Source of the DNA: Pseudoxanthomonas sp. JBR18
GTDB taxonomy: Bacteria; Pseudomonadota; Gammaproteobacteria; Xanthomonadales; Xanthomonadaceae
Assembly (NCBI RefSeq): GCF_028198165.1
Contig: NZ_CP116339.1
Span: forward strand, 682,001 to 746,000
Reading direction: 5' to 3'
Length of the DNA: 64,000 nt
Position numbers and translations under genes: made by a program. The notes under the pieces were generated by a model. That model was not told the DNA's origin. It did not search any database and saw nothing but the letters and a program-made list of their open reading frames with translations. Below are positions 52,781 through 61,178 of this stretch, piece by piece (within the stretch, counting starts at the first letter, position 1; each line of letters begins with the position of its first letter).

Positions 52781-54384
52781 GCCTGTCCTCCGGTCGCCAT
52801 GACCTTGCTGTGCAGACGCCCGATCACATCCAGCGCGGACAGCACCGCACCTTCCTGCCAGGCCGGGATGTAGGAGATGTGCTCGCCGGCCATCGCGATG
52901 CGGCCGTCGATCTGGGTCGCGGCCTTGTAGTGCTGCGCGCGCAGGTCCTCGCTCCACTGGCCAAAGCAGCCGTGGGTCCACGGCACGCGGTGCCAGCCCA
53001 CCGACACGCCGTTATCGAACTCGGGCTTGTACTGCGGATGCAGCTGCGAGCCGTATTCCAGCGCCTGGCGCACCCGCTCTTCCGGAGTGTGCGAGGTGAA
53101 GTCGTAAGCATCCAGGCCCCAGATGTAGGCGCCCAGCAGCACGCCCTTGCCGGGGCTGTGGTAGTCGGTGCTGGGGTAGCTGATCTGGGTGATCGGCAGG
53201 TCGGTGTAGCTGATACCGCCGTAGATGGCCTCGTCCTCTTCCCAGAAACGACGCTTGAACTGCAGGCCGACCTTCACCGAGGCCGCGTAAGGCAGGTGGG
53301 TGATGGCATCGGACATCGCCTGGCCGACCTGGATCGGGATGCGGCTGAGCACCGAGAAGGGAATGGTGCAGATGCACCAGTCGGCCTTGGCGGTGCGGCG
53401 CGCGCCATCGGCGCCATGATCCTCGTAGGTCACCGTCACGCCGTGGTCGTCCTGGTCGATCTGCACCACGCGCGCGTTGTACTGGATGGTGCCCGGTCCC
53501 AACTCGCGGGCGAAGGCCTTGCCGATCTGGTCCATGCCGCCGACCGGCTGGAACATGGTGGTCTGCATCTCGTAGTTGTTGCCGGCGGCCAGGGCGGCCC
53601 ACAGGTGCGAGTTGAGCACCTTGTCCATGCCCATCGGCTCGGAGAATTCGGGCTTGCCGGAGATGCCGCCACCGGGAAACTTGGAGAAACCACGGCGCGT
53701 GCTGCTGGCTTCGCCCTTGACGTAGGCCATGTTCTTGTCCAGCGCGCCCCAGCTGCGCAGCGACTCGAGCAGCAGCTCCTGGTCGTCCTTGGTCACCGCC
53801 TGGTCCAGCGCACCCTGCTGGCAGGCCTTGGCCAGCAGCTCACTGACGTGACCCTTGTAGTCGGCGTCGATCTCGCGAAACCGCTGCGGCTTGCCGCCAA
53901 AGGCCTTGGTGTTGTGCAGCAAGGCGTTGTAGTTGACCTGGTTGAACGACTCGAGCTTGACGTTGAACTGCTTGCAGTAATGCAGCAACCCGCGGTGGTG
54001 GTGCGGGATGCGCCACGGACCCGGGTTGAGGTAGAGGTTGGAATCGAACTGGCAATGCTGGGTGTGGCCGCCGAGCTCGGTATAGGTGTCCCCGCCGTGG
54101 ATGGACCAGTTGCGACCGCCGGGACGGGCGTTGTATTCGAGGATCTTGACCTTGTAACCGGCCTTGCGCATCTCGTAGGCGGCGGTCATGCCGGCCACGC
54201 CGGCACCCAGGATCAGGACGGTCGCGCCCTTGGGATTGCCCTGCAGCTTCACCGGCCCCTTGTAGCTGGACTCGGCGGCATACCCCAGGCTGCTCATGGC
54301 CTGGTACATCATGGTGCCGCCCGCGGCCAGGCCGATTCGGCCCAGCAACTGGCGGCGGGTCAATGCAGTGGTAACGCCATTCAT
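52777..54384 (-). CDS. Tat-exported FAD-dependent amine oxidase
   Basis: 535 aa flavin monoamine oxidase/L-amino acid oxidase family. A Tat signal (LTRRQLLGRIG, R10-R11) precedes the FAD-binding VLILGAGVAGM (G60-x-G62-x-x-G65) with E83 and the RPGGR loop. The C-terminal FAD segment GRIAMAGEHISYIP is present. It would oxidise a primary amine or amino acid to an imine in the periplasm. The ATG at 54384 has AGGAAG upstream. Neighbours are a TonB receptor upstream, and cytochrome c, RidA and aminotransferase downstream. The substrate is not predictable from sequence. Confidence 0.92.
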   Translation of the reverse strand: MNGVTTALTRRQLLGRIGLAAGGTMMYQAMSSLGYAAESSYKGPVKLQGNPKGATVLILGAGVAGMTAAYEMRKAGYKVKILEYNARPGGRNWSIHGGDTYTELGGHTQHCQFDSNLYLNPGPWRIPHHHRGLLHYCKQFNVKLESFNQVNYNALLHNTKAFGGKPQRFREIDADYKGHVSELLAKACQQGALDQAVTKDDQELLLESLRSWGALDKNMAYVKGEASSTRRGFSKFPGGGISGKPEFSEPMGMDKVLNSHLWAALAAGNNYEMQTTMFQPVGGMDQIGKAFARELGPGTIQYNARVVQIDQDDHGVTVTYEDHGADGARRTAKADWCICTIPFSVLSRIPIQVGQAMSDAITHLPYAASVKVGLQFKRRFWEEDEAIYGGISYTDLPITQISYPSTDYHSPGKGVLLGAYIWGLDAYDFTSHTPEERVRQALEYGSQLHPQYKPEFDNGVSVGWHRVPWTHGCFGQWSEDLRAQHYKAATQIDGRIAMAGEHISYIPAWQEGAVLSALDVIGRLHSKVMATGGQA

Positions 54385-54452
54385 TGAAGATCTTCCTTTC
54401 GACAGTGGCCGGCACTTCCCGGCTCCGGGCCACTGCTGGTTGGACAAAGAGC

Positions 54453-54476
54453 CGCCCACTGCGTCTGCGGTGGGCG
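54453..54476 (-). terminator. Hairpin between TonB receptor and amine oxidase (proximal)
   Basis: CGCCCACTGC (54453-54462) and GCGGTGGGCG (54467-54476) pair with one mismatch around GTCT. On the minus strand it is followed by GCTCTTTG, a weak U-tract. With the hairpin at 54531-54556 it probably lowers read-through into the oxidase genes. Confidence 0.5.
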
Positions 54477-54530
54477 TCGCGACCCGGAGCAGGCCGCTGC
54501 AAATCATCGATTGAAGGGTGGATCGTCAGA

Positions 54531-54556
54531 CGCCGGCCAGGCGATCCTGGCCGGCG
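54531..54556 (-). terminator. Hairpin just after the TonB receptor gene
   Basis: CGCCGGCCAG (54531-54540) and CTGGCCGGCG (54547-54556) form a perfect 10 bp stem with a 6 nt loop, 10 bp beyond the receptor stop. No U-tract follows; it may stabilise the receptor mRNA end or be a partial terminator. Confidence 0.55.
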
Positions 54557-54566
54557 CCCGGGCCGA

Positions 54567-57317
54567 TCAGAAGCGGTAGCTCAGCTTGGCGTAGTACTTG
54601 GCACCGAAGTAACCGATCGGGCTGCCGGTCAGGTATTCGTTGTTGCCGTTCTGGTAGTTGGCCACATCGTAGTCCCACACCGGCGAGGGGATCTTGTCGG
54701 GATACTCGTTGAAGATGTTGTCGCCGCCGACGGTCAGGGTCCAGGCGTCGTTGGGCTTGAAGCTCAGGTCGAAGCCGGTCAGCGCCATGCTGCCGATTTC
54801 CTGCTTGTAGTACTGGCCACCATCCAGGGTGACCAGGTCCAGCTGGTCGGCGAACTGTTCGTAGCCGCTCAGGCTGGCGACCGAGTACTGCGGGCCGTAG
54901 ATCGACTCGCGCAGGGTCAGGCTGAACTTCTCCCAGTTGAAGGTCGCGGCCAGATTGACGCGGTACTTGGGGTTGTTGTGCTCGATGTCGGAGATGTTCG
55001 CGGCGGTGAACATCGGGATGGTCTCGAAGCCCGGCGCACGGCCGGCACGGGTGACCTCGGTCTTGTTGTAGTTGGCCGCCAGCAACCAGTCGATGGTGCC
55101 CCAACCGAACTCGCTCATGTAGTTGGTGACCCAGTCCACGCCGCTGGTCTTGGTGTCCAGCACGTTGGAGAAGAAGCTCAGGTTGATGTTGGCACGCGCG
55201 GTCTGATCGAAGCTGCCACCCGGAGCGGCGGGGTCGTTGGGATTGCTGATGAAGCCGCCGGCCACCAGGGCGTCGCCCAGGATCTGGTTGTAGGCATCAT
55301 CCGGCACGCCATCACCGTCGGTATCGGCCGGGTCGGGCAGGTCGGCGTTCCAGGTGCCGGTGGTCCGCCCGGTCAGGGTGTCGGCGGCCTGCGCGGTGGA
55401 GTAGGCGAACGAGCCGATGTAGGTCCGATCCTTGATCTTGATCTGGTAGGCGTCCAGGGTCATGGTCAGGTTCGGGATCGGGTTGAACACGAAGCCCAGG
55501 GAGAGGTTCTGGCTGGTCTCCGGCTTCAGGCCGTTGCCCACGCTGGAACCGGCCAGGGTCGCGGTGGCGCCGGTCGGCGAGACCTGGATGGCCGAGTAGT
55601 ACTGCTCACCCATGTTCGGCGCGCGGAAGCCGGTGCTGACCGTGCCGCGCAGGGCGAAGGTGTCGGTGAAGTCGTAGCGGGTGGTGAACTTGCCCACGGC
55701 CTTGTTGCCGAAGTCGCTGTAGTCCTCGTAGCGTCCCGCCACGTCGACCAGCCACTTCTCGGTCGGGTTGAGGACCACGTCGGTGAACACCGCGTAGCTA
55801 TGGCGCGAGTAGTCGCCGGTGCCCAGCGGGTTGTAGCCCGGGAACGACGAGGCGCCGGCACCGTAATACGAGGTCGGCTCGCCCGGCTCGATACCGTAGC
55901 CGTCGCGACGGTACTCCACGCCGGCCTGGAAGGTCAGCGGCGCCTCCAGCCCGATGTCGAAGTCATGCATCGCACTGAAGTCGGTCGTCCACTGGGTCGA
56001 GTAGTAGGTGCCGTCGTAGAAATCCTCCTGCGAATAGCCGAAGTCCTGCCACAGCGAGAAGTTCATCGAGTTGAGCGTATAGACGTCCATCTCGTTGCGG
56101 CCGTAGCTGGTCGACGCGTCCCAGGACCAGTCGCCGAAGTAGCCCTTGATGCCGGCGGTCAGGTCGTAGTCGTATTCCTTGGAGGCCTCGGAGGGATTGA
56201 AGCCGTTGGGATACTTGTGTCGGACCTCACCGGTGATGGGGTCGGTGTAGCCACCATCCTGCGAGGGACGGCGATAGTTTTCCTCGGACTCGGCGGTCTT
56301 CTTGCCGTAGGTACCGAAAGCGTAGAACTCCAGGCCATCGCCAAAGTCATAGCCGCCGTTGAAGGACATGATCTTGCGGTGCACTTCCGGCGGGTTGAGC
56401 CAGCCATTCAGGCCCGGGAAGCGGGCGTTGAGGATCGCGCCCTGGTCGTTGGCGATGCGGCTGAGCAGATCGCCGCGGCCATTGGCATTGGCGTAGGCGG
56501 TACAGGCATCGATGTCCAGCAGGCAGTTGGCGTAGCTGGGATTGGAGAAGCGGTAGACCGACTGACGGTTCTCCACCTCGGCGCTGATGCTGATCCAGCC
56601 GTTGTCGCCGCCCAGGCCGATGTTGCCGCTCCAGTTGTCGGTCCCGCCACCGCCGTCGGCATAGCCGGAGTAGCCGGCGTTGAGCTCGCCGCCGCTGGAG
56701 TTCTTCTTCAGGATGATGTTGATCACGCCGGCGATCGCGTCCGAGCCATACAGCGCCGCGGCGCCGTCGGTCAGCACTTCGATGTGGTCGATGGCCGAAT
56801 TGGGGATGTAGGACAGGTCGGTGGCCATTTCACCGTTGCCGGCCACGCCGAAGTTGGAGGTGACGTGGCGGCGCTTGCCGTTGACCAGGATCAGGGTGTG
56901 GTTGGCGGTGAGCGAGCGCAGGCTGGCGTTGAGCGTCTGGCTGGCCATGTCGCCGCCGGTCTGGCTGGCGTTGTAGGACGGGATCTGGTTGGCGATGGCG
57001 TTCTGCAGATCCGGCGCGGCCGACTGCTTGAGCAGCTCGGGGCTGATCAGCTGGATCGGCGCCGGGCTATCGGTCACCGCCATGTTGGCCTTGCGGGTAC
57101 CGGTGGAGATGACGCTGATCGAGTCCAGGGTCTTGGCCGCGACATCGGTGTCGGCCGTGGCCGGCGGGTCGTCAGGCGTTGCATCGGCCGCGAAGGCGAC
57201 CTGTGCGGTGGCGGCCAGCAGCACCGCCGAGGACAGGCCGCGCAGCAGGGTCCGAGAGGGCGACAACGAGGCGGCGACGGCAACGGCGAGGCGGCGAGGT
57301 GTGGGGCGACTACGCAT
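54567..57317 (-). CDS. TonB-dependent receptor of the amine-oxidation operon
   Basis: 916 aa. The start MRSRPTPRRLAV at 57317 has AAGGAG eight bases upstream. A long Tat-free signal region ends near VAFAAD. The plug (about residues 55-180) has NKRRHVT-like and DGAAALYGSDAIAGVINI segments typical of this large receptor group. The barrel ends AKLSYRF. It is first in the operon with amine oxidase, cytochrome c, RidA and aminotransferase, so it should import their substrate across the outer membrane. Two hairpins separate it from the oxidase gene. Its promoter carries the paired GGGTAGGTG repeats. Confidence 0.9.
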   Translation of the reverse strand: MRSRPTPRRLAVAVAASLSPSRTLLRGLSSAVLLAATAQVAFAADATPDDPPATADTDVAAKTLDSISVISTGTRKANMAVTDSPAPIQLISPELLKQSAAPDLQNAIANQIPSYNASQTGGDMASQTLNASLRSLTANHTLILVNGKRRHVTSNFGVAGNGEMATDLSYIPNSAIDHIEVLTDGAAALYGSDAIAGVINIILKKNSSGGELNAGYSGYADGGGGTDNWSGNIGLGGDNGWISISAEVENRQSVYRFSNPSYANCLLDIDACTAYANANGRGDLLSRIANDQGAILNARFPGLNGWLNPPEVHRKIMSFNGGYDFGDGLEFYAFGTYGKKTAESEENYRRPSQDGGYTDPITGEVRHKYPNGFNPSEASKEYDYDLTAGIKGYFGDWSWDASTSYGRNEMDVYTLNSMNFSLWQDFGYSQEDFYDGTYYSTQWTTDFSAMHDFDIGLEAPLTFQAGVEYRRDGYGIEPGEPTSYYGAGASSFPGYNPLGTGDYSRHSYAVFTDVVLNPTEKWLVDVAGRYEDYSDFGNKAVGKFTTRYDFTDTFALRGTVSTGFRAPNMGEQYYSAIQVSPTGATATLAGSSVGNGLKPETSQNLSLGFVFNPIPNLTMTLDAYQIKIKDRTYIGSFAYSTAQAADTLTGRTTGTWNADLPDPADTDGDGVPDDAYNQILGDALVAGGFISNPNDPAAPGGSFDQTARANINLSFFSNVLDTKTSGVDWVTNYMSEFGWGTIDWLLAANYNKTEVTRAGRAPGFETIPMFTAANISDIEHNNPKYRVNLAATFNWEKFSLTLRESIYGPQYSVASLSGYEQFADQLDLVTLDGGQYYKQEIGSMALTGFDLSFKPNDAWTLTVGGDNIFNEYPDKIPSPVWDYDVANYQNGNNEYLTGSPIGYFGAKYYAKLSYRF

Positions 57318-57428
57318 GACCTGAACTCCTTGCAAGGCGAAGTGAGGAAGCGACGTGAGGGAGGTGCCTGGCGGTCCGGATCCCCGTGAGCCGGTGTCAT
57401 GTGGAGTCCGCCAAACCTTCACTCGAAG

Positions 57429-57443
57429 CTAACCGCGAGTTAG
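57429..57443. promoter_or_regulatory. Perfect dyad overlapping the candidate -10
   Basis: CTAAC-CGCGA-GTTAG is a perfect inverted repeat. Its distal half includes the TAGC (57431-57428, minus strand) that lies 34 bp from the proximal GGGTAGGTGG repeat, the same distance as in the Oar-like receptor promoter. It may be a -10 element or a second operator. Confidence 0.4.
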
Positions 57444-57464
57444 GAATTCGTTGACCCCTGCGGC

Positions 57465-57492
57465 GGGTAGGTGGCCGTTGCCCGGGTAGGTG
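57465..57492 (-). promoter_or_regulatory. Paired activator-box repeats upstream of amine-operon receptor
   Basis: GGGTAGGTGG (57465-57474) and GGGTAGGTG (57484-57492) are direct repeats 19 bp apart, about 150 bp before the receptor ATG. Sequence, spacing and the following GGCAGG match those at 46100-46128. Confidence 0.65.
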
Positions 57493-57615
57493 CGGGCAGG
57501 TCGCACCCCGGCCTTGCCCACCCGCCAGCCCGGGGCGCGGGTGGAGCGGGCAGCACCCTCCACCCGTCCTTGGCCCCGGCGTATGCTTGAGGGCTGATCC
57601 CCCTCCCCCGCCCCA

Positions 57616-58311
57616 ATGCCTCTGTCCGACATGCGGGCGCCCGATGCCATTTCCTCGCGCGCCAGCCGGCGCCCCGAGCGGCGGCGCCCATCGCTGGTCC
57701 TGTTCGATCTGGATGACGTTCTGGCCTGCTACGACCGCCGTGTGCGATTGGTCGAGCTGGCGCGGCGCAGCGGCACCCATCCGCCCGCGGTGCAGGCCGC
57801 GCTGTTCGACTCCGGGCTGGAGCACGAGTCGGATATCGGGCTGTGGCGCCCGGAGGACTATGCCGACGAGTTGTCCAGGCGCCTGGGCGCGCGCCTGAGC
57901 CTGGAAGACTGCATCGTGGCCAGGACGCTGGCCACCCCGGCCGATCCGGCCATGGTCATGCTCGCCACCGAAGTGGCCCGGCATGCCCAGGTGGCGATCT
58001 TCACCAACAACGGCCCACTCCTGACCCGACACCTGGAGCGCATCTGCCCACCGCTGTTCCCGCTGTTCGCCGGCCGGGTGGTCGGCGCGGGCGACGTGGG
58101 CCTGGCCAAGCCGGCGCCGGAGGCCTACCTGCGTGCCCTGGCGCTCCTGGACGCGGCGCCGGGCGAGACCTTGTTCATTGACGACCGCGACGAGAACGTC
58201 AGCGGCGCACGCGCGGCCGGGCTGGACGCACTGGGCTTCAGCAGCGCGGCGACCCTGCGGCGCGCGTTCGATTTCTACCACCTCACCGGAGCTGCATCCG
58301 ATGCGTCTTGA
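57616..58311 (+). CDS. HAD-superfamily hydrolase
   Basis: 231 aa HAD phosphatase-like protein. Catalytic aspartates D31 and D33 are in LVLFDLDDVL, FTNNGP is motif II, the lysine is in GLAKPAPEAY, and FIDDRDENVSGA is motif IV. Small HAD enzymes of this subgroup dephosphorylate sugar or nucleotide phosphates. Its last 11 bases overlap the next gene, so the two are likely translationally coupled. The substrate is unknown. Confidence 0.85.
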   Translation: MPLSDMRAPDAISSRASRRPERRRPSLVLFDLDDVLACYDRRVRLVELARRSGTHPPAVQAALFDSGLEHESDIGLWRPEDYADELSRRLGARLSLEDCIVARTLATPADPAMVMLATEVARHAQVAIFTNNGPLLTRHLERICPPLFPLFAGRVVGAGDVGLAKPAPEAYLRALALLDAAPGETLFIDDRDENVSGARAAGLDALGFSSAATLRRAFDFYHLTGAASDAS

Positions 58312-59422
58312 AACCCTCGCCATCCACGCCGGCGGCGAATACGACCCGGCCACCGGCGCGGTCACCCCGCCGATCCATCTGGCCACCACCTTCCGCCACG
58401 GCCCGGCGGCCGAGCGCATCGCCGGCTACGAGTACCAGCGCGAGGGCAACCCCACCAACGATCGCCTGCGCGCGGCCGTAGCCGCCCTGGAAGGCGCGGC
58501 CACGGCGATCACCTGCGCCTCGGGCATGGCAGCCATCACCGTGTTGCTGGAGAGCTTGCGTCCCGGCGCGCGGATCCTGATCCCGGACGACTGCTACGCC
58601 GGCCTGCGCCTGCTGGCGGTCGAGTTCCTGCCCGAGCGCGGCGCGCAGGTTGTGCGCCTGGACATGACCGACCTGCCCGCGGTGACGGCTGCGTGCCAAG
58701 GCGGCGTGGATCTGATCTGGGTCGAGACGCCGTCCAACCCCATGATGAAGGTCTCCGACATCGCCGCCCTGGCCGAACTGGCGCATGCCCATGGCGCGCT
58801 GCTGGTGGCCGACAACACCTTCGCCTCGCCGGTGCTGCAGCAGCCGCTGGCGCTGGGTGCGGACATCGTGATGCATTCGACAACCAAGTACTTCGGCGGG
58901 CACAGCGATGTGCTTGGCGGTGCGCTGGCCTTCGCCCGGGAGGACGACTTCGCGCGCGCGGTCGCCCACCGCCTGCACATCACCGGCGCCACCCTGGCCC
59001 CGTTCAGCGCCTGGCTGACCCTGCGCGGCTGCCGCTCGCTGCCGGCGCGCATGGCCCTGCACTGCGCCAACGCCAAGGCGCTGGCCGAGTTCCTGACCGC
59101 CCAGCCGCAGGTCGAGGCGGTGCATTACCCCGGCCTGGCCAGCCATCCGGCCCACGCCCTGGCGATGCGCCAGATGCGTCAGGGCGGCGGCATGCTCAGC
59201 GTGCAACTCAAGGGCGGGCGCGAGGCGGCACTGGGCGTGGCCGGCGCACTGCGGATCTTCACCAACGCCACCTCACTGGGCGGTTGCGAGTCGCTGGTCG
59301 AACACCGCGCCTCGGTCGAAGGACCCCAGCCGGTCACCCCGCAGAACCTGCTGCGTGTGTCGGTCGGCCTGGAGCACATCGACGATCTGATCGCCGACTT
59401 CGCCCAGGCACTGAAGGCCTGA
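58301..59422 (+). CDS. Cystathionine gamma-synthase/trans-sulfuration PLP enzyme
   Basis: 373 aa Cys/Met-metabolism PLP enzyme. Landmarks include YEYQREGNPTNDRLRAAVAALEG, the D-N-T-F-A-S-P loop and the PLP lysine K196 in HSTTKYFGGHSD. The closest reading is cystathionine gamma-synthase (metB), which joins O-succinylhomoserine and cysteine; cystathionine gamma-lyase or methionine gamma-lyase cannot be excluded by eye. The start at 58301 overlaps the HAD gene. It would use the cysteine made by CysK for methionine synthesis. Confidence 0.85.
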   Translation: MRLETLAIHAGGEYDPATGAVTPPIHLATTFRHGPAAERIAGYEYQREGNPTNDRLRAAVAALEGAATAITCASGMAAITVLLESLRPGARILIPDDCYAGLRLLAVEFLPERGAQVVRLDMTDLPAVTAACQGGVDLIWVETPSNPMMKVSDIAALAELAHAHGALLVADNTFASPVLQQPLALGADIVMHSTTKYFGGHSDVLGGALAFAREDDFARAVAHRLHITGATLAPFSAWLTLRGCRSLPARMALHCANAKALAEFLTAQPQVEAVHYPGLASHPAHALAMRQMRQGGGMLSVQLKGGREAALGVAGALRIFTNATSLGGCESLVEHRASVEGPQPVTPQNLLRVSVGLEHIDDLIADFAQALKA

Positions 59423-59670
59423 AACCTTCCTGTGGGAGCCGATCGATCGGCGATGGCACGGCTCCAGTCAGGCCATGTGGGAGCAACTGTCTTCTCATGA
59501 GTGTGCGGCTTTCCCGGTAAGCCATCGCTGCAGTAGCAGCTCCCACCAAGCGGTGGTGGGTCGCCGCTGGAAATATCCCGTGGGAGCCGCCATGGCGGCG
59601 ATGGGGTTTGCCAGGGAAGCCATTCGCCGCCATGGCGGCTCCGACCGGTTTCTCGCCCGCGACACACGAC
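59423..59670. repeat. Cluster of REP-like palindromic repeats
   Basis: Five GTGGGAGC/GCTCCCAC-cored units lie between convergent genes: about 59431-59463, 59476-59484, 59539-59547, 59579-59604 and 59620-59642. Two units hold an exact 19 nt inverted match, GGAGCCGCCATGGCGGCGA at 59583-59601 and its complement at 59624-59642. The GTGGGAGC head and internal palindrome are typical of REP elements mobilised by RAYT transposases in Pseudomonas and xanthomonads. The rest of the 323 bp gap is the hairpin at 59671-59700. Confidence 0.82.
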
Positions 59671-59700
59671 AACGCCGCCGGATTCGCACCCGGCGGCGTT
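59671..59700. terminator. Hairpin terminator after YceI
   Basis: AACGCCGCCGG (59671-59681) pairs perfectly with CCGGCGGCGTT (59690-59700) around an 8 nt loop. It lies 45 bp beyond the yceI stop on the minus strand. Confidence 0.78.
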
Positions 59701-59745
59701 ATCTGTTCAGGCATGGCGCGACCTGGCATCAGGCCACGCGATACA

Positions 59746-60324
59746 TCACTTGGCCTTGGCGGCGTCGGCCTCGGTGGTGATGTGCAGCTTGACCTCGTCG
59801 CTGACCATCGGCGCGTAGGCGCCCACGCCGAAGTCCGAACGCTTGACCGTGCCGGTGGCGTCGAAGCCGATGGACTGGGTCTTCTTCATCGGATGCTCGG
59901 CGGCCTTGTTCAGGGTCACGTCCAGCACGACCGGCTTGGTGATGCCCTTGATGGTCAGGTTGCCGGTGACCTTCAGCTTGTTGCTGCCCAGCGACTGGAC
60001 CTTGGTGCTCTTGAAGGTCGCGGTCGGATACTTGGCGGCGTCGAAGAAGTCCGAGCCGCGCAGGTGTTCGTCCAGCTTGGGCACGAACGAATCCAGGCCC
60101 GCCAGCGGGAAGGTGACCTCCACGCTGGACGCAGCGACGTTGGCCGGATCATAGGTCAGCGAACCGTCGGCCTGGCCGAAATGGGCGCTGGGGTTGGAGA
60201 AGCCGAAGTGGTTCCAGGTGGCGATCACGTCGGTGTGGGTCGGATCGAGCTTGTAGGTGGTCGAAGCGGCGAAGGCCGGGGCGACCAGGGCCGACAGGGC
60301 AACGGCGAGCAGAAACTTGCGCAT
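59746..60324 (-). CDS. YceI family periplasmic protein
   Basis: 192 aa with signal peptide ending AFAAS. The mature chain is the lipocalin-like YceI barrel that binds polyisoprenoid-type lipids: Y-K-L-D-P-T-H-T near the start, FPLAGLDSFVPKLDEHLRG, DAAKYPTATFKS, and NLTIKGITKPV. The start MRKFLLAVALSA at 60324 is marked by the signal peptide. It follows the RutE-type gene by 74 bp on the same strand. Confidence 0.9.
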   Translation of the reverse strand: MRKFLLAVALSALVAPAFAASTTYKLDPTHTDVIATWNHFGFSNPSAHFGQADGSLTYDPANVAASSVEVTFPLAGLDSFVPKLDEHLRGSDFFDAAKYPTATFKSTKVQSLGSNKLKVTGNLTIKGITKPVVLDVTLNKAAEHPMKKTQSIGFDATGTVKRSDFGVGAYAPMVSDEVKLHITTEADAAKAK

Positions 60325-60398
60325 GGGGTGAGGCTCCTTGAAACGGTGGGTGATGGGGCGTGGTGGCGCGAGCGCCGGATGGATGGCGAAGCCGTGCA

Positions 60399-60989
60399 TC
60401 AAACGATGCGCGCGGCCTCGTCGAAGGACAGGCGCGGCAGGCGCGGGAACAGCCCCGTAGGATCGCCGTGGCCCAGGTTGATCAGAAAGTTGGACTTGAT
60501 CGCGGTGCCGGCGAAAAACGCCTCGTCGACCTTGGCATTGTCGAAGCCGGACATCGGGCCGGCATCCAGGCCCAGCGCACGCGCGGCCAGGATCAGGTAG
60601 GCGCCCTGCAGCGAGCCGTTGCGGAACGCGCCTTCCACGCGCCCTTCCTGCGGGCCATCGAACCACGCCTTGGCATCGGTATGCGGGAACAGCTTGGGCA
60701 GATGCTCGTGGAAATCCAGGTCGTGGGCGACGATCACCGTCACCGGTGCGGCCAGGGTCTTGTCCACGTTGTTCTCGGCCAGGGCCGGCTTGAGCTTGGC
60801 CTTGGCTTCGGGCGATTTGACGAACACGAAGCGCGCGGGGGTGCCGTTGGCCGCGGTCGGTCCCCACTTGAGCAGGTCGTAGAGGGCGTGCAGTTCTTCG
60901 TCGGTGACCGGCTGGTCGGTGAAGGCGTTCTGGGTGCGCGCGGTGCGGAACAGTTGGTCCAGCGCGGCGGCGTCGAGGGACTGGGACAT
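60399..60989 (-). CDS. RutE-type malonic semialdehyde reductase/nitroreductase
   Basis: 196 aa, the usual RutE length. The sequence AARTQNAF-like start, [38 protein letters not shown] and [10 protein letters not shown] match the nitroreductase family subgroup RutE/HadB, FMN enzymes that reduce malonic semialdehyde or nitro compounds. No other rut genes are present, so a role in uracil breakdown is unproven. The start [13 protein letters not shown] at 60989 is divergent from the ELM1-family gene. Confidence 0.88.
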   Translation of the reverse strand: MSQSLDAAALDQLFRTARTQNAFTDQPVTDEELHALYDLLKWGPTAANGTPARFVFVKSPEAKAKLKPALAENNVDKTLAAPVTVIVAHDLDFHEHLPKLFPHTDAKAWFDGPQEGRVEGAFRNGSLQGAYLILAARALGLDAGPMSGFDNAKVDEAFFAGTAIKSNFLINLGHGDPTGLFPRLPRLSFDEAARIV

Positions 60990-61178
60990 CGTGCGACTCC
61001 GAAAAGCGAAAGGGCGACCCAGCGGGCGGCGGCGCGTGGCACGCGCTTCCGCTGGATTGGGGTGCAGTGTAGGGGGCGCGCCCGTCGGCGACACCAAGGC
61101 CACTCGCAACGGATTGTTTTGAGTTGCAGAACAAATGCATCCTTACAGGCCTGACCGTTTCATGCCTTGCAGCTTTCC

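Noticed and set aside
54384..57389. 1001-codon open frame on the plus strand opposite the TonB receptor
   Set aside because: Shadow of the receptor gene; Val/Gly/Arg-rich with no motif or ribosome site.
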